From Homoserinimonas sp. OAct 916 (GTDB taxonomy: Bacteria > Actinomycetota > Actinomycetes > Actinomycetales > Microbacteriaceae): 64,000 nt of DNA. A program made the translations under genes and the position numbers. The notes below the pieces were generated by a model that saw nothing but the letters and a program-made list of their open reading frames with translations, did not search any database and was not told the DNA's origin. Of the stretch, positions 1 to 9,249 are shown one piece after another; position 1 is the stretch's first letter, and every line of letters begins with the position of its first letter. The stretch is taken from contig NZ_QJHB01000001.1 of the NCBI RefSeq assembly GCF_003260275.1, positions 248,001 to 312,000 on the forward strand, in the 5' to 3' direction.

Positions 1-113
1 TCGTACTCTCTCTCAGTTCGCACCTCCGTCGGATAAAAAAGGGCACTCAGCATATTCGCCCGACTGGGGAGTTCACGGTATCCCGCGTCATCATCGCCGT
101 CACCGTCGGTGCG

Positions 114-1538
114 TTGTACATGGGAGAGTCACCACTGTGGGTCGTCTGGCTCGCCACCGGCCTTCTGGCTGCGTTGATCGCCGCCGAGATCAGCTGCGCG
201 CGCGTCGCCTGGGGTGCTATCCCACATTCCGTCAGACTCCCCGGAATCACCATCCCCAACAAGTGCCCATTCGCTGCCGCCTGGATCTTCTATATCAATT
301 CCGCGGCCCTGCTCGTTCTCGCTGCGTCGTCACTTGCCGGGGCTTCCGCGTGGATCGGCATGGCGGTCACAGTTGTGGCTGCCGTTCCGAGCGCCGTGAT
401 TCTGCTCGACGGGATCTACCGCATTCGGGCGCGACGTATCGCCGAAAGGCGCATCCGCCACTCGCTCACTGAGTTGGCTCCGACCTTCGCCGTGCATTGG
501 GATGCGCCGCTTGGCACCGAATACCAACTCTCGATGTGGCTGCCCTACTTGGAACGGCTGAACAAGAAGTTCTTCGTGATCGTGCGCAACCAGGGCACGT
601 TTCACGCGGTGAGTGCGCTCACCAGCGCCCCCGTACTCTTGCGCAAGACGATGGCCGACCTCGATGCGATGATCGTGCCGACTCTCAAGACTGCTTTTTA
701 CACCAACAATGCGGTACGCAATTCACACTTCGTGCGGTTCTCGGAGCTCACTCACATCCAGTTGAATCACGGCGACAGCGATAAGGCTCCGAGCTATAAC
801 CCGGTTTTCCGCATGTTCGACAAGAACTTCGTCGCAGGCCAGGCGGCCATCGACCGCTTCGCGAACCACGGGGTGGTTGTACCCCGCGAGTTCTTCTCCA
901 TCGTCGGCCGGCCCCAGGTCGAAGGCATCCAGGTTGGACCGGCCACCTCCAGCGGAGCGGGACTGACGGTGCTCTACGCTCCGACCTGGGCCGGACACAA
1001 CGCCGACTCGGACTACAGTTCGCTTCCCGTGGGATACGGCATCGTGGAAGGGCTCGTGAAGCGGGGCTGCACAGTCATCTTCCGCAGTCATCCTTACACC
1101 CGCCGCAACAAGGCGCACGCGGCGGAAGCAGACCGCATTCAGAGTCTCCTGGCCCAGGACGCCGCCGCAACAGGTCGCCCGCACCGCTGGGGTGAGGCCG
1201 CAGAGAAGACTCTGGGCATGACCGAGTGCTTCAACGCCGCGGATGCCCTGATTTCTGATGTCTCCAGCGTGGTGCCCGACTTTCTCTACAGCGAGAAGCC
1301 GTTCGCCATGGCGAGCATGACGGCAAGCATCGCGACGTTCGTGGACGAGTTTCCGATCGCCAGGGTCGCCTACCTCTTCGACCGCCAGCTGGAGAACTTG
1401 GAGGCTCAACTCGATCTGCTTCTCGGCACCGACCCCCTGAAGCAGCAGCGCCACGCGCTGAAGTCGTACTACCTGGGCGACTTCGATCCGGCTCACTACG
1501 CCGATGCGTTTCTCACGGAAGCAACAAAGTTCGTCTGA
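114..1538 (+). CDS. TagF-like CDP-glycerol glycerophosphotransferase family protein
   Basis: The protein resembles the CDP-glycerol:poly(glycerophosphate) glycerophosphotransferase family, which polymerises teichoic-acid-type chains from CDP-glycerol. The carboxyl half shows the family pattern: 'NHGDSDKAPSYNP' near residue 218 and 'SDVSSVVPDFLYSEKPF' near residue 380. The first 110 residues hold two to three hydrophobic segments, so it is probably membrane-anchored, unlike classical TagF, which is peripheral. TTG at 114 is the first usable start, but the frame stays open to the window edge, so the true start may lie upstream. Codon third positions look less GC-rich before about base 60. The acceptor is unknown. 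The neighbouring wall genes fit a surface-polymer role. Family call is good; exact activity is inferred. Confidence 0.75.
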   Translation: MYMGESPLWVVWLATGLLAALIAAEISCARVAWGAIPHSVRLPGITIPNKCPFAAAWIFYINSAALLVLAASSLAGASAWIGMAVTVVAAVPSAVILLDGIYRIRARRIAERRIRHSLTELAPTFAVHWDAPLGTEYQLSMWLPYLERLNKKFFVIVRNQGTFHAVSALTSAPVLLRKTMADLDAMIVPTLKTAFYTNNAVRNSHFVRFSELTHIQLNHGDSDKAPSYNPVFRMFDKNFVAGQAAIDRFANHGVVVPREFFSIVGRPQVEGIQVGPATSSGAGLTVLYAPTWAGHNADSDYSSLPVGYGIVEGLVKRGCTVIFRSHPYTRRNKAHAAEADRIQSLLAQDAAATGRPHRWGEAAEKTLGMTECFNAADALISDVSSVVPDFLYSEKPFAMASMTASIATFVDEFPIARVAYLFDRQLENLEAQLDLLLGTDPLKQQRHALKSYYLGDFDPAHYADAFLTEATKFV

Positions 1539-1547
1539 ACCGAACCT

Positions 1548-1590
1548 CCGGCCTTACGGCCGGTAGAGCCTCAGATCGTGAGAGCTGAGG
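1548..1590. terminator. Paired hairpins between convergent genes
   Basis: Two perfect 6-bp stems follow each other. CCGGCC (1548-1553) pairs with GGCCGG (1558-1563) over a 4-base loop. CCTCAG (1569-1574) pairs with CTGAGG (1585-1590) over 10 bases. They lie between the stops of the TagF-like gene and the convergent CWB2 protein, so they probably end transcription from both sides. There is no long U-tract. Confidence 0.55.
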
Positions 1591-1595
1591 CCAGA

Positions 1596-4085
1596 TCATC
1601 TGATCCCGACATCGGCCCACTGCAGGTTGTGATCGGAACCCTGGTAGGCGGGGTCGATCTTCCCGCTCTTCAGAACAATCTGGTTCACGTACTCGAAGGC
1701 GCCCGGGGCCTTCTTCAGCATCACATAGTCGATTCTGGGCGCGGTGTACTTGTAGGCGAACGCCGTGAACGGGTAGCCCTTGGCGCCCTTGTTGTCGATC
1801 TGGTTCGTGATGTTCGCCGTCGCATGTTTCGGGTTCGAGCGTTTCGTCGCGGCGCTGGCGTCGTAGTACCCCGCGTCTCTCAATGCAGTCTGTGCGCCGT
1901 TCGGCATTTCTTCAAAGCTGGAGTTCAAATCGCCCAAGAGCACGATAGGGAGCTCTCCCGCCTTCTGGGACAGATACGAATCGATCGCTTTCGCCTCTGC
2001 TACACGAAGTGCATCGGGTGCGTCGTTCTGCGCCGGGAGGTGCACGGCGGCAGCGACGAACTGCTTCCCGGATGAGATGATCTCAAACTTTGCCCAGGAG
2101 AACCAGCGGTTATCGAGATTACTGGGCCACGTCTTGCCGAGCAATTTTTTCGGCGAGACGTACTCGCTGGCCAGTACTTTCACGACCGCGGGCTTGTAGA
2201 GAAGGTGGGCGCCATTGGTGCCGTCGGCGGCGGGGGGAATTGTGCCGGCAACACGGTAGTCCTTCACCAGGCCGGTGAGGTCTTGCAACTGGGTCTTGCC
2301 GTTTCCAAGGCCCGCATCGCCGGTGGTCAGCTCCTGGGTTCCCACCACCGACGCACCGGACTTCACGATGCCCGCGGCCACTTTGTTTCGGCGGTCCTTC
2401 CAGGTGTATCCCTTGATCTTTGCCGAAGCCGCCGCGCTGTGCACGTTCCAGGTCGCCACCCTGAGCTTGGTGCCACTCGCCGCTGTCGGCGACGTGTACG
2501 AATGTGAGCCCGCCAACGAGAGTCGGTAACCGGCCGCCTCATTCTTCGTGTTCGGCATGGAACTGCTGGCGGATGCCGAATTGTAGGTCGCAACTTTCAC
2601 GTGGATCGGGTTTCCTGACCCCGTGCCGAGCTTGCTCCGAAGGTTCGCGGGAACCGTCAGCGTGATCGATGTGGTGGTCGCGGGAAACCAGGCCGACTTG
2701 AAGACATCCTTCGTGATCCCGCCTTCGGAGCCGGCGATGACCCCCACCTTCGTTGCCCGGCCCTGGCCGGTCCAGCTCACCTTGATCTTGTGCTCACCGG
2801 CCGGAACCACGTTCACCTTGAGCTCCCGTGGGTAACCCGCCTCAGGGGTGGCGCCTGTGATCGCACTTGCGGTCAGCGTCTTACCGTTGCTGCCTATCGC
2901 GAGAACCCGCACATAGTATTTGGCCTTGTTGGCTACGCCGGTGATCAGCTGGGAGAGCTCCGTCTTCGCATTGATCTTCTTGGCACCCTTCAGCGACGAG
3001 CTGGTGCCGTATTCGACTGCATAGCTCACGGCTCCGGGAACCGCCGGCCAGGCTGCGGTGATCGACCGGTCACCGCCGACGACGGTGATCGCGGTGAGGC
3101 ACTGCTTGAGCGATTGGACGGCCGCGGTCAAGACACCGGTCCCGCCCAACAACGAAACCCTCTCAACCCCCAGCGTGCCAATGTTTTGCAATGCCTGCTG
3201 GGGCACACACGACTTCGGCACCACAAACAAAGGCGAGCTCTTCGAGCCGGCGAGGGCCGCGCCAGCGAGCGCATCCGGGAAGGAGGTGCCGGTCGCGAGA
3301 TACGCAGACTGCGCTGTCGTGAATGATCCGGCGTTCAGCGCGACCGAGGTCTCATAGCGGTCATTGCCTGCCAGGCGCTTCACATTCGCGAACTTCTTGA
3401 CCTGCGCTTCGATCCCGGTGCTGACCACGCCGGTTCCTCCGGCGATGTAGACCGTCGAAACGCCCGTCTTCTTGATCAGGTCGACGGTCTGCGTGTCGAG
3501 AGATGCGGCTTTGCCGTCGGCCAGCAGCACCGGGGCCGCCTTGGCTCCGGCGGCCGCTCCCGCGGAGAGCGCGTCCGGGAAGTCGCGCCCGGTTGCGATG
3601 TACAACGAGGTTGCCTTGGGAAAGGCCTTCGCGACAATCGCCCGCGACGTTGCATATCGGTCACTGCCCTGGAGACGCGTTGTGTTCGGCTGCACGGTTT
3701 TGAGCTTGTCGAACACGGCGTTCGTCACAACCCCTGTACCACCAGCCACCAGAATTTGCTCCGGCTTGAGCCGTTTGAGTTCGGTGAGAACGTCGCCAGG
3801 AATCGAGTTGTGCTCGACCAGGAGGAGGGGTCCGCCGGCGTTGCCCGCGGCCGGGGCCGCGCTCAGAGCATCGGGGTAGTCGGAGCCTGTAGCGATGTAG
3901 ACCACGGAAACGCCGGGCGTGAAACCCGCCTTCGATATCGTGACCGCGGTCTGGTAACGGTCATTCCCCGCCAGACGATTCACCGCTGGAGCGGTAGCCG
4001 CCTCGGCCGAAGCCACCGGAACGATCGTGGTGAGTACTCCGGCGAGCAGGCCGCAGCCGACCATAAGGGCTAAAAAACGTCGCAT
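1596..4085 (-). CDS. Secreted cell-wall-binding (CWB2) / Fn3 / endonuclease-exonuclease-phosphatase protein
   Basis: An 829-residue exported protein. The start at 4085 is chosen because it opens a clean signal peptide (MRRFLALMVGCGLLAG..., A-x-A site near residue 29) and follows a GGGAGA ribosome site; the frame is open about 100 codons further upstream but that part reads as non-coding. Three tandem cell-wall-binding type 2 repeats (about 33-320) each carry 'RL.G.DRY.T', 'Y.ATG..FPDALS' and 'GGTGV'. One or two fibronectin III-like domains follow (about 328-510). The rest (about 540-829) is an EEP-superfamily hydrolase with 'ATWNVHS', 'GTQE', 'LLGDLNS', 'RIDYVM' and 'GSDHN', so the metal and catalytic residues look intact. 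It is probably a wall-attached nuclease or phosphodiesterase; substrate unknown. Confidence 0.88.
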   Translation of the reverse strand: MRRFLALMVGCGLLAGVLTTIVPVASAEAATAPAVNRLAGNDRYQTAVTISKAGFTPGVSVVYIATGSDYPDALSAAPAAGNAGGPLLLVEHNSIPGDVLTELKRLKPEQILVAGGTGVVTNAVFDKLKTVQPNTTRLQGSDRYATSRAIVAKAFPKATSLYIATGRDFPDALSAGAAAGAKAAPVLLADGKAASLDTQTVDLIKKTGVSTVYIAGGTGVVSTGIEAQVKKFANVKRLAGNDRYETSVALNAGSFTTAQSAYLATGTSFPDALAGAALAGSKSSPLFVVPKSCVPQQALQNIGTLGVERVSLLGGTGVLTAAVQSLKQCLTAITVVGGDRSITAAWPAVPGAVSYAVEYGTSSSLKGAKKINAKTELSQLITGVANKAKYYVRVLAIGSNGKTLTASAITGATPEAGYPRELKVNVVPAGEHKIKVSWTGQGRATKVGVIAGSEGGITKDVFKSAWFPATTTSITLTVPANLRSKLGTGSGNPIHVKVATYNSASASSSMPNTKNEAAGYRLSLAGSHSYTSPTAASGTKLRVATWNVHSAAASAKIKGYTWKDRRNKVAAGIVKSGASVVGTQELTTGDAGLGNGKTQLQDLTGLVKDYRVAGTIPPAADGTNGAHLLYKPAVVKVLASEYVSPKKLLGKTWPSNLDNRWFSWAKFEIISSGKQFVAAAVHLPAQNDAPDALRVAEAKAIDSYLSQKAGELPIVLLGDLNSSFEEMPNGAQTALRDAGYYDASAATKRSNPKHATANITNQIDNKGAKGYPFTAFAYKYTAPRIDYVMLKKAPGAFEYVNQIVLKSGKIDPAYQGSDHNLQWADVGIR

Positions 4086-4247
4086 TCTGTGGGTCTCCCG
4101 AAGTTGTTGTGCACAAGACCTGCCCCACGCTAACAGAGGCAACCCGGGAAATGCTGGCCCCAGATCGTGGCTCACCTCACCGGGCGAGTTGCGAACCCGC
4201 CAGCCCGAGGTTCGCCGTGTCACGCGAGGAACGGCAGAATAGAACAG

Positions 4248-6110
4248 ATGACACACTCGCCCGCGCCGCTCACGATACTGCAGAATCTCGTCTTCGCCGA
4301 CGACTCCAGCACCGCACGACCCCTGTATCTCGATGCACACTCCGCGCCGTCTACCCGGGTCACGGGGCGCACTGTTGCCCACGTGTCTGCCGGTGAGACG
4401 TTGTCACTTGCCAGCTATTTCAACGCGTTCGCCGCCGGGTACTGGGCGCACTGGACCGTGGTGCGCGAGGTGACCCTCGAAGTGGCAACCACGGGCCGCG
4501 GCACGATCACTGTGATGCGCTCGGATGCCGAGGGCGCGGCGTCTGTCGTCGACTCGCGCCCGATCTCTGGGGCATCCACCAGCCACTTCGAGCTTTCCCT
4601 CACCGGCTTCGAGTCCGGTGGTTGGTACTGGTTCGATGTGGCGGCGGATGAAGATGTGGAGATCACCGCGGCATCCTGGCAGACCGCCCAGGCGCCGGTA
4701 ACCGCTGGTCTGCTCTCGATCGCCGTTACCACGTTCAACAAGCCGGACTATTGCGTGCGCACGCTGGAGGCGCTCGCCGATAACCCCGCCCTGCTCGCGG
4801 CGGTCGACAAGATCTTCATCATCGACCAGGGCGACAAGAAGGTCGCCGACGAGCAGGCCTTCCCGGCTGTTGCGGCCGCTCTGGGGGAGCATCTGGAGAT
4901 CATCGACCAGGCGAATCTGGGCGGCTCGGGCGGCTTTTCCCGCGGAATGGTGGAAACGCTCAAACGGGAAGACTCCGCGTTCGTGATGCTGCTCGATGAT
5001 GACGTCGAGGTGGAGCCCGAAGGGATCCTGCGCGCGGTACAGTTCGCGCGCCTGTGTGCCTCCCCCACGATCGTCGGCGGGCACATGCTCGACCTCAACA
5101 ACAAGACGGTGCTGCACGCCTTCAGCGAGATCGTCGACCGCAACCGATTCGTGTGGGGCTCACCCGACCCCAGCCAGGAGCGCCACGACTTCGCCGAGGA
5201 ATCGTTGCGAGACACCCCGTGGTTGCACGCCCGCCAGGACGGCGACTACAACGGTTGGTGGATGTGCCTGATCCCGACCACCGTTCTGCGCACCGTTGGA
5301 CTCTCCCTGCCGCTGTTCATCAAGTGGGACGACTCCGAATACGGTCTGCGCGCGGCCGACGCCGGTTTTCCGACCGTCTCGCTCCCCGGCGCAGCACTCT
5401 GGCACATCTCGTGGCTCGATAAGGATGACTCGCTCGACTGGCAGGCCTACTTCCATGCGCGCAACCGGCTGATCGCTGCGCTGTTGCACTCCCCGGCTCC
5501 TCGGGGCGGGACGCTGCTGAGCGAATATCGCAAACAAGACCTCAAGCACCTGTTGTCGATGCAGTATTACACGGTGACGCTACGACACCAGGCGTTTCGA
5601 GACGTTCTCGACGGCCCGGCCGGGCTGCACGCAGCAATGCCCACCAAGCTCGGCGAGGTGCGCCGGTCTGCAGCCGCGTTCGCGGAGACGAAAGTGTATC
5701 CTCACGATGAGGCCCCCGCCGCTAACGAGGGCGAACGCTCCTATCCAGCTGACGAGAAGCGTGGCCCCCGTGGTCGCGCGCTTCTGCTGTTCATCGGCAA
5801 GGAAACCTTGAGGCACTGGTTCACGTCTCCCCGGCAGAAGGATGTCGACGCGCCCCAGGTTCGTCTGTCCAAACGTGATGCCACCTGGTGGCGCGTGCCG
5901 GGCTTCGACAGCGCACTGGTCGACACGGGCGACGGCACAGGCTCATCCTGGTACACGCGCGACCGTGCTCGCTTTCGCGGGTTGTGGCGGGAAAGCATGC
6001 GCCTGAACCGTGCACTCGAGAAGAACTGGGACAGGTTGCGCGATCAGTATCGTGCGGCCGCGCCCGAGATCACGTCGGTGGATGAGTGGGAAAAGACGTT
6101 CCGACGGTGA
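4248..6110 (+). CDS. glfT2: GlfT2-like UDP-galactofuranosyltransferase
   Basis: A 620-residue homologue of the bifunctional galactofuranosyltransferase GlfT2, which extends a galactan chain with alternating linkages from UDP-Galf on the cytoplasmic side of the membrane. A beta-rich amino-terminal domain (about 1-155) precedes a GT-A domain opening with 'SIAVTTFNKPDYC'. The metal-binding acidic cluster is 'LLDDDVEVEP' near residue 248. The family His/Trp site is 'WHISWLDKDD' near 385, followed by 'WQAYFHARNR', as in the mycobacterial enzyme. ATG at 4248 is chosen since upstream codons have no domain content. The next gene overlaps its end, so the two are probably co-transcribed. UDP-Galf would come from Glf at 15-16 kb. 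Confidence 0.88.
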   Translation: MTHSPAPLTILQNLVFADDSSTARPLYLDAHSAPSTRVTGRTVAHVSAGETLSLASYFNAFAAGYWAHWTVVREVTLEVATTGRGTITVMRSDAEGAASVVDSRPISGASTSHFELSLTGFESGGWYWFDVAADEDVEITAASWQTAQAPVTAGLLSIAVTTFNKPDYCVRTLEALADNPALLAAVDKIFIIDQGDKKVADEQAFPAVAAALGEHLEIIDQANLGGSGGFSRGMVETLKREDSAFVMLLDDDVEVEPEGILRAVQFARLCASPTIVGGHMLDLNNKTVLHAFSEIVDRNRFVWGSPDPSQERHDFAEESLRDTPWLHARQDGDYNGWWMCLIPTTVLRTVGLSLPLFIKWDDSEYGLRAADAGFPTVSLPGAALWHISWLDKDDSLDWQAYFHARNRLIAALLHSPAPRGGTLLSEYRKQDLKHLLSMQYYTVTLRHQAFRDVLDGPAGLHAAMPTKLGEVRRSAAAFAETKVYPHDEAPAANEGERSYPADEKRGPRGRALLLFIGKETLRHWFTSPRQKDVDAPQVRLSKRDATWWRVPGFDSALVDTGDGTGSSWYTRDRARFRGLWRESMRLNRALEKNWDRLRDQYRAAAPEITSVDEWEKTFRR

Positions 6111-7276
6111 CAGGCGCCTCAACCGCTGCCCGCAAACCCCGGGACCCCTTTCTCGACAACGCTAAAGTCGTGCTCATTACCCTCGTGGTCGTAGGGCATC
6201 TTCTAGAGAACGTGACGCCTTCAGGAGCAGCTGATGGCGCCTACACATGGATCTACTTGTTCCACATGCCGGCGTTCGTTGCACTCTCAGGCTATCTTTC
6301 ACGCAGTTTCACGGCTACGCGCAAGCAATGCCTCTCGCTCATTACACTTCTGATCGCGCCCTACATGGTCTTTCAAACGATCATTTCGATAGAGCGATGG
6401 TCGATGGGTGGCGCCTTCAGCTTGAACTTCTTTCAGCCGAACTGGGCGCTCTGGTATCTGTTGGCTCTGGCGGCGTGGAGGCTCATGACTCCGTTGCTAC
6501 GCGTTATTCCGCATCCGCTGTTGGTGTCGATCGTTGTTTCCGTTCTTTCCGTCACGTACGGCGGAATTTCGCAGGATCTGAGTGGCGCACGAATTCTCTC
6601 CTTCCTGCCGTTCTTCACCCTTGGGCTAATGACGACGCCGGAACGACTGGAGCGTTTCAAGGAGGCCACGAGCGCGCTCTGGGTTCGGTCACTGTCGGCA
6701 ATGTTGCTCGCGTCGACATTCATTGGGACCTATTTCTTGCGTGATTGGATCGCACGCCGTTGGCTATACATGTCCGGTCGCGAAAGTGATTTCGACATGT
6801 CCAACCTTGAGCTGATCATCCTGCGATGCAGCGTGCTCCTTGCGGCATTCGTTCTGACGTTGGCCGCACTGACTCTCATACCGCGGCGCCACAATCTCCT
6901 CACCTCTCTCGGAGCTGCGAGTCTTGGCGTTTACTTGTTGCACGTTGCGATCGTGTACCCACTCAAGTTCACGATTGGAGATTGGAAAGGTTGGAGTCTC
7001 TTTTCCGTCGTTGGACTGATATTTGCCGGGATTGTGCTTTCGCTCGCGCTGGCTACTCCCCCCGTCCAACGGGCAACCCGGTGGCTGCTCGACCCGATCA
7101 ATTTGATCGGTCGCCTGCGCCGGTCCCGGCCCCGGCCCCGGTTCGACGATGTGGTGAACGGACCGGACAGTGAAATTCTCGAGGTTCACCCCAAGGACCC
7201 TCGAGTCGACGAAATTCTGGAACCACGTGCTAGACCAACACCGCACGGGCGCCAGCAAGATCATAGCGGTGGATGA
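6086..7276 (+). CDS. Membrane acyltransferase (acyltransferase 3 / YcfT-like)
   Basis: A 396-residue polytopic protein with about ten hydrophobic segments. The opening 'FLDNAKVVLITLVVVGHLLEN' region (residues about 22-42) carries the N-x-K...V-x-x-H-x-L pattern of acyltransferase-3 proteins, in which the His is catalytic. 'HMPAFVALSGYL' follows near residue 60. These enzymes move acetyl or other acyl groups onto sugars at the outer face. Start GTG 6086 overlaps glfT2 by 25 bases; GTG 6107 (GTGA overlap with the stop) is equally plausible. The tail after about 340 is hydrophilic. Codon use is visibly less GC-rich than both neighbours, hinting at a separate origin. It may acylate the galactan made next door; this is inference. 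Confidence 0.8.
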   Translation: MGKDVPTVTGASTAARKPRDPFLDNAKVVLITLVVVGHLLENVTPSGAADGAYTWIYLFHMPAFVALSGYLSRSFTATRKQCLSLITLLIAPYMVFQTIISIERWSMGGAFSLNFFQPNWALWYLLALAAWRLMTPLLRVIPHPLLVSIVVSVLSVTYGGISQDLSGARILSFLPFFTLGLMTTPERLERFKEATSALWVRSLSAMLLASTFIGTYFLRDWIARRWLYMSGRESDFDMSNLELIILRCSVLLAAFVLTLAALTLIPRRHNLLTSLGAASLGVYLLHVAIVYPLKFTIGDWKGWSLFSVVGLIFAGIVLSLALATPPVQRATRWLLDPINLIGRLRRSRPRPRFDDVVNGPDSEILEVHPKDPRVDEILEPRARPTPHGRQQDHSGG

Positions 7277-9106
7277 GTGACAAAGGATTTTCCGTCGACC
7301 AAGACCAGTTTGCGCGACCCGCACATGGAACAGCGCCGCCGCCGATGGCTTCGTCGCGTGCTGCTATTTGTCGCCATTACAGTCGCCGGCACCGTCGGCA
7401 CCATTCTCGCTTACCCGTGGGGCAAAGCCGCCTACGCCGCCGTCGCTACCGCCTCGCACACGACAGACGTGCACACCACGGCATCCTATGAGACGCTCGA
7501 CGCGGAGTGGGCAGCCGCGGAGAATGCAGCCAGCTATAGCTTTCTGGTCGCGACCGACTCAGCGATGAGCGACGTGGTGTGGAGCGAAGTGAACACCGAA
7601 CCACACGCTCGCGCCGAGGGGCTCAGCAATGGGAACGAATACTGGTACCAAGTGAACTCGTTCAACGCGTTGGGCTTCGCCGGCGAGGCAACCACTCCGC
7701 AGTCGGTCACGACGCAGTTTCGGCCGGTGGATCCCCCGGTTGGGCTCAAAGTCACCCCCCTCTCGCCGACGAGCGTGCGAGTCACCTGGAAGCCTGCCAC
7801 CTGGGCGACCGGCTACACCGTGACCCAGTCGACAGACAAAGCCGAGCCCATGCGTGGTGTCGAACATGAAGCCACGCTGTCTGCGGTGACTATTGAAGAT
7901 CTCCCCGTCGAAAAGTACGGACGCGACTACTTCTTCAGCGTGCAATCAAAAAATGGCGAGAACCTCTCCCCGCCATCGGCAACGGCTGTCGGCAATACGT
8001 TCCCGACCAAGCCGGCCGCAGTGACACTTTCGGGCCGATCATCTCTTGGGGTGACAGTCGCCTGGCAGCCAAGCATGAACGCGCAGGAGTACGTGGTGGA
8101 ACGGGCATCCGACGAGTTCTTCATTCATCCGGAGAATGAATACCGGGTTCCGCTCGCCTACACGCGGCTGACGGTCAACGACCTGAGCCCAGGAGCAATC
8201 AGCTATTTTCGCGTGCGGGCTGTCAACGGCGATGCCAGCGTGCTGGGGGATGCGGTGGTGACTGCGCAGGCGTCCGATGCCGCCACGATCCCGCTCCAGG
8301 TCGCCAGTTACAACGTGCGCAGTACCCGATACGATCCGGAAGGGCAGCCCTGGAAATCGCGTCGCTCGCGGGTGGCTGAGTTGATCAATGCGGCCAAACT
8401 AGACGTGATCGGCCTGCAGGAGGCGAGCGCTGTCGTGAGGGGGCCGGCCGGGGCACGCAGCCAGGTCGACGATCTTGCTTCACTGACGAAGCCCCGGTTG
8501 ACGAAGTCGAAGGCAGCGCACCTGGGGACCTCCATTCTGTACGACGCAAAGAAGTTCGAGCCCGTGCGCCACGGAGTGATCAACCTGGCCTACGTGCCCG
8601 GTGACACGTCGACACGGGCTGCGGTCTGGCAGGAAATGCGAGACAAGAAGTCGAAGGCGCGCTTTCTCGTGGTCAACGCCCACTTGTCAAACGGCCCAGG
8701 GGCTGACCGCAACAAGGCACGATTCAACCAGAGCCAGGCGATAATCGAAGCTCTGAAGAAGATCAACCCGGGGGGAATGCCTGTCGTCCTGACGGGGGAT
8801 CTGAACACGTTCGACAGCCGGGCTGAGAAGACTCCGTTGAACATGTTCTCCGAAATGGGCCTTGCCCGCACCGATCTTTCTGCAGCGAGGACCACAAACA
8901 ACGAGTTCAACAGTTTAAGCCGGTTCGGCGGTTCTGACGGCAGCGAGCGAGGCACCAAGCTTGATTACATCCTCGCTTCTGAAGACATTGGAGTCGAGCA
9001 GTTCACCGTGGTGCTCGACACCACCGCCAGCGGCAAATTGCGCGCCAATGAGGCATCGGATCACCGGCCGGTCGTCGCCCATCTGAGAATGCCCGTCGTC
9101 AAGTAA
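7277..9106 (+). CDS. Membrane-anchored Fn3 / endonuclease-exonuclease-phosphatase protein
   Basis: A protein of 609 residues. A single membrane anchor lies near residues 26-47 after an Arg-rich stretch (RRRRWLRR), with the rest predicted outside. Three fibronectin III-like units span about 60-335. An EEP-superfamily domain fills about 338-609: 'ASYNVRS', 'IGLQEAS', 'VNAHLSNG', 'LTGDLNTF', 'KLDYIL' and 'EASDHRPV' mark the metal-binding and catalytic sites. GTG 7277 starts directly after the acyltransferase stop, so coupling is likely; ATG 7325 would still keep the anchor. Domain order parallels the CWB2-Fn3-EEP protein at 1596-4085, but anchoring is by a membrane helix instead of wall repeats. 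Substrate unknown. Confidence 0.85.
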   Translation: MTKDFPSTKTSLRDPHMEQRRRRWLRRVLLFVAITVAGTVGTILAYPWGKAAYAAVATASHTTDVHTTASYETLDAEWAAAENAASYSFLVATDSAMSDVVWSEVNTEPHARAEGLSNGNEYWYQVNSFNALGFAGEATTPQSVTTQFRPVDPPVGLKVTPLSPTSVRVTWKPATWATGYTVTQSTDKAEPMRGVEHEATLSAVTIEDLPVEKYGRDYFFSVQSKNGENLSPPSATAVGNTFPTKPAAVTLSGRSSLGVTVAWQPSMNAQEYVVERASDEFFIHPENEYRVPLAYTRLTVNDLSPGAISYFRVRAVNGDASVLGDAVVTAQASDAATIPLQVASYNVRSTRYDPEGQPWKSRRSRVAELINAAKLDVIGLQEASAVVRGPAGARSQVDDLASLTKPRLTKSKAAHLGTSILYDAKKFEPVRHGVINLAYVPGDTSTRAAVWQEMRDKKSKARFLVVNAHLSNGPGADRNKARFNQSQAIIEALKKINPGGMPVVLTGDLNTFDSRAEKTPLNMFSEMGLARTDLSAARTTNNEFNSLSRFGGSDGSERGTKLDYILASEDIGVEQFTVVLDTTASGKLRANEASDHRPVVAHLRMPVVK

Positions 9107-9121
9107 CCGGGGCGCTCCGGT

Positions 9122-9240
9122 CCTGCTCTCGGTGAGCTCAGTGCCTCCGTGCCTCGGTGCCCCAGTGCCCCAGTGCACGATTCAGGGTCTCAGAGCCTCA
9201 ACGCCTCAACGCCTCAACGATTCAGAGGAGAGCCGTCTAG
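9122..9240. repeat. Short direct repeats in intergenic gap
   Basis: The gap after the Fn3-EEP gene is built from short imperfect units: 'gtgcctc'/'gtgcccca' in its first half and three consecutive copies of CCTCAACG followed by ATTCAGAG near 9195-9230. It lacks coding character. It may be a small minisatellite or a degraded dispersed repeat. Confidence 0.5.
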
Positions 9241-9249
9241 AGTCAGAGG

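Noticed and set aside
9122-9240. Possible attachment site or mobile-element end beside the S4 gene
   Set aside because: Only short degenerate units are present; there is no integrase, transposase or matching partner repeat.
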